A program made the translations under genes and the position numbers. This document shows, piece after piece, positions 5,286 through 5,580 of a DNA stretch of 5,580 nucleotides. The DNA comes from Mucilaginibacter sp. (GTDB lineage: Bacteria > Bacteroidota > Bacteroidia > Sphingobacteriales > Sphingobacteriaceae), in assembly GCA_025934475.1 (NCBI GenBank), contig JAICXZ010000256.1, positions 1 to 5,580 on the forward strand, read 5' to 3'. How positions within the stretch are numbered: the first letter of the stretch is position 1; every line of letters starts with the position of its first letter. The notes beneath the pieces were generated by a model. That model saw only the letters and a program-made list of their open reading frames with translations, was not told where the DNA came from and made no database searches.

Positions 5286-5580
5286 ATGCTAAACTACAAT
5301 ATGGAAATCAAAAATACGGGTCCAATATTAGCGGATCTGTTAAGTGCGATCCACAGTTTCAGTGCTGAAGATCATGTGTATGTAAGTAGCCAGGTATACG
5401 AAGCGCAATTAGCGACGCCGTCATTCGGCTCATCTTTAAGGTCATTTGGCATCCGGGAATTATCACTGCCTGGTATTTTAAACATTTTGGGAATACGCAG
5501 CCTCACTTTAAATTCCGTACATAATTTGGAGGCGCTTTTTCGACTCGATGTAACTGCGCCCGCGGCAGCAATAGAAGAAC
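5286..5580 (+). CDS. Hypothetical protein, 5' part only (runs off the window)
   Basis: An open frame of 98 codons from ATG 5286 to the window edge with no stop. An in-frame TAA at 5253-5255 limits the start; ATG 5301 (codon 6) is an equally possible start and neither has a Shine-Dalgarno sequence. The visible protein begins MLNYNMEIKNTGPILADLL. A helical N-terminal part (about 11-26) is followed by VYVSSQVYEAQLA (31-43). The pattern GIRELSLPG (55-63) is echoed by GIRSLTLNS (69-77), then HNLEALFRLDVTAPAAAIEE (79-98). The repeated Gly-Ile-Arg-x-Leu-x-Leu spacing suggests short helical hairpins or a small repeat fold, but I do not recognise a family. No signal peptide is seen. Codon use resembles the other genes, so coding is likely; the product and full length are unknown. 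Confidence 0.6.
   Translation, partial: MLNYNMEIKNTGPILADLLSAIHSFSAEDHVYVSSQVYEAQLATPSFGSSLRSFGIRELSLPGILNILGIRSLTLNSVHNLEALFRLDVTAPAAAIEE

Overview
The window looks like a piece of a Bacteroidota chromosome, most likely a soil or plant-associated Sphingobacteriaceae relative (Mucilaginibacter/Pedobacter-like). This is inferred from moderate GC, AT-rich gene starts that mostly lack a Shine-Dalgarno sequence, one good match to the Bacteroidota -7 promoter element TAnnTTTG, and the protein flavour. No sequence search was possible. All credible genes are on the + strand. I see no tRNA, rRNA, CRISPR array, transposase or phage gene.

Layout. (1) 17-403 encodes a SnoaL/NTF2-like fold protein and is followed by a hairpin/T-run terminator candidate. 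(2) A TAnnTTTG-type promoter candidate (452-482) precedes a compact two-gene unit: a 54-residue basic helical protein (497-661) and, 9 bp later in the same reading frame, a minimal nucleotidyltransferase-fold protein with all three catalytic carboxylates (671-1153). The arrangement resembles a toxin-antitoxin or adaptor/NTase pair. A weak terminator candidate follows. (3) 1278-3905 encodes an 875-residue sigma-54-dependent enhancer-binding protein with three tandem GAF-like sensor domains, a AAA+ domain and a Fis-type HTH. (4) The 177-bp gap after it holds two perfect dyads, a sigma-54-like -24/-12 element and a nested inverted repeat reaching the next start codon. (5) 4083-4838 encodes an NmrA-like atypical SDR NAD(P)-binding protein. 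(6) A 219-bp non-coding stretch contains a 20-bp inverted repeat (19/20 matches) enclosing 128 bp with further palindromes. It may be a structured RNA or a MITE-like element. (7) A 54-residue, very acidic small protein (5058-5222) and the first 98 codons of an unrecognised gene (5286 to window end) close the window.

How the genes may work together. The best-supported functional unit is the sigma-54 activator with the adjacent SDR gene. The activator senses an unknown small signal through its GAF domains and would bind the dyads at about -118 and -88 to open the sigma-54-like promoter in front of the SDR gene. The domain calls rest on clear motifs; the circuit itself is inference. The small protein/NTase pair is a separate unit of unproven function. 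The closing genes have no assignable role.
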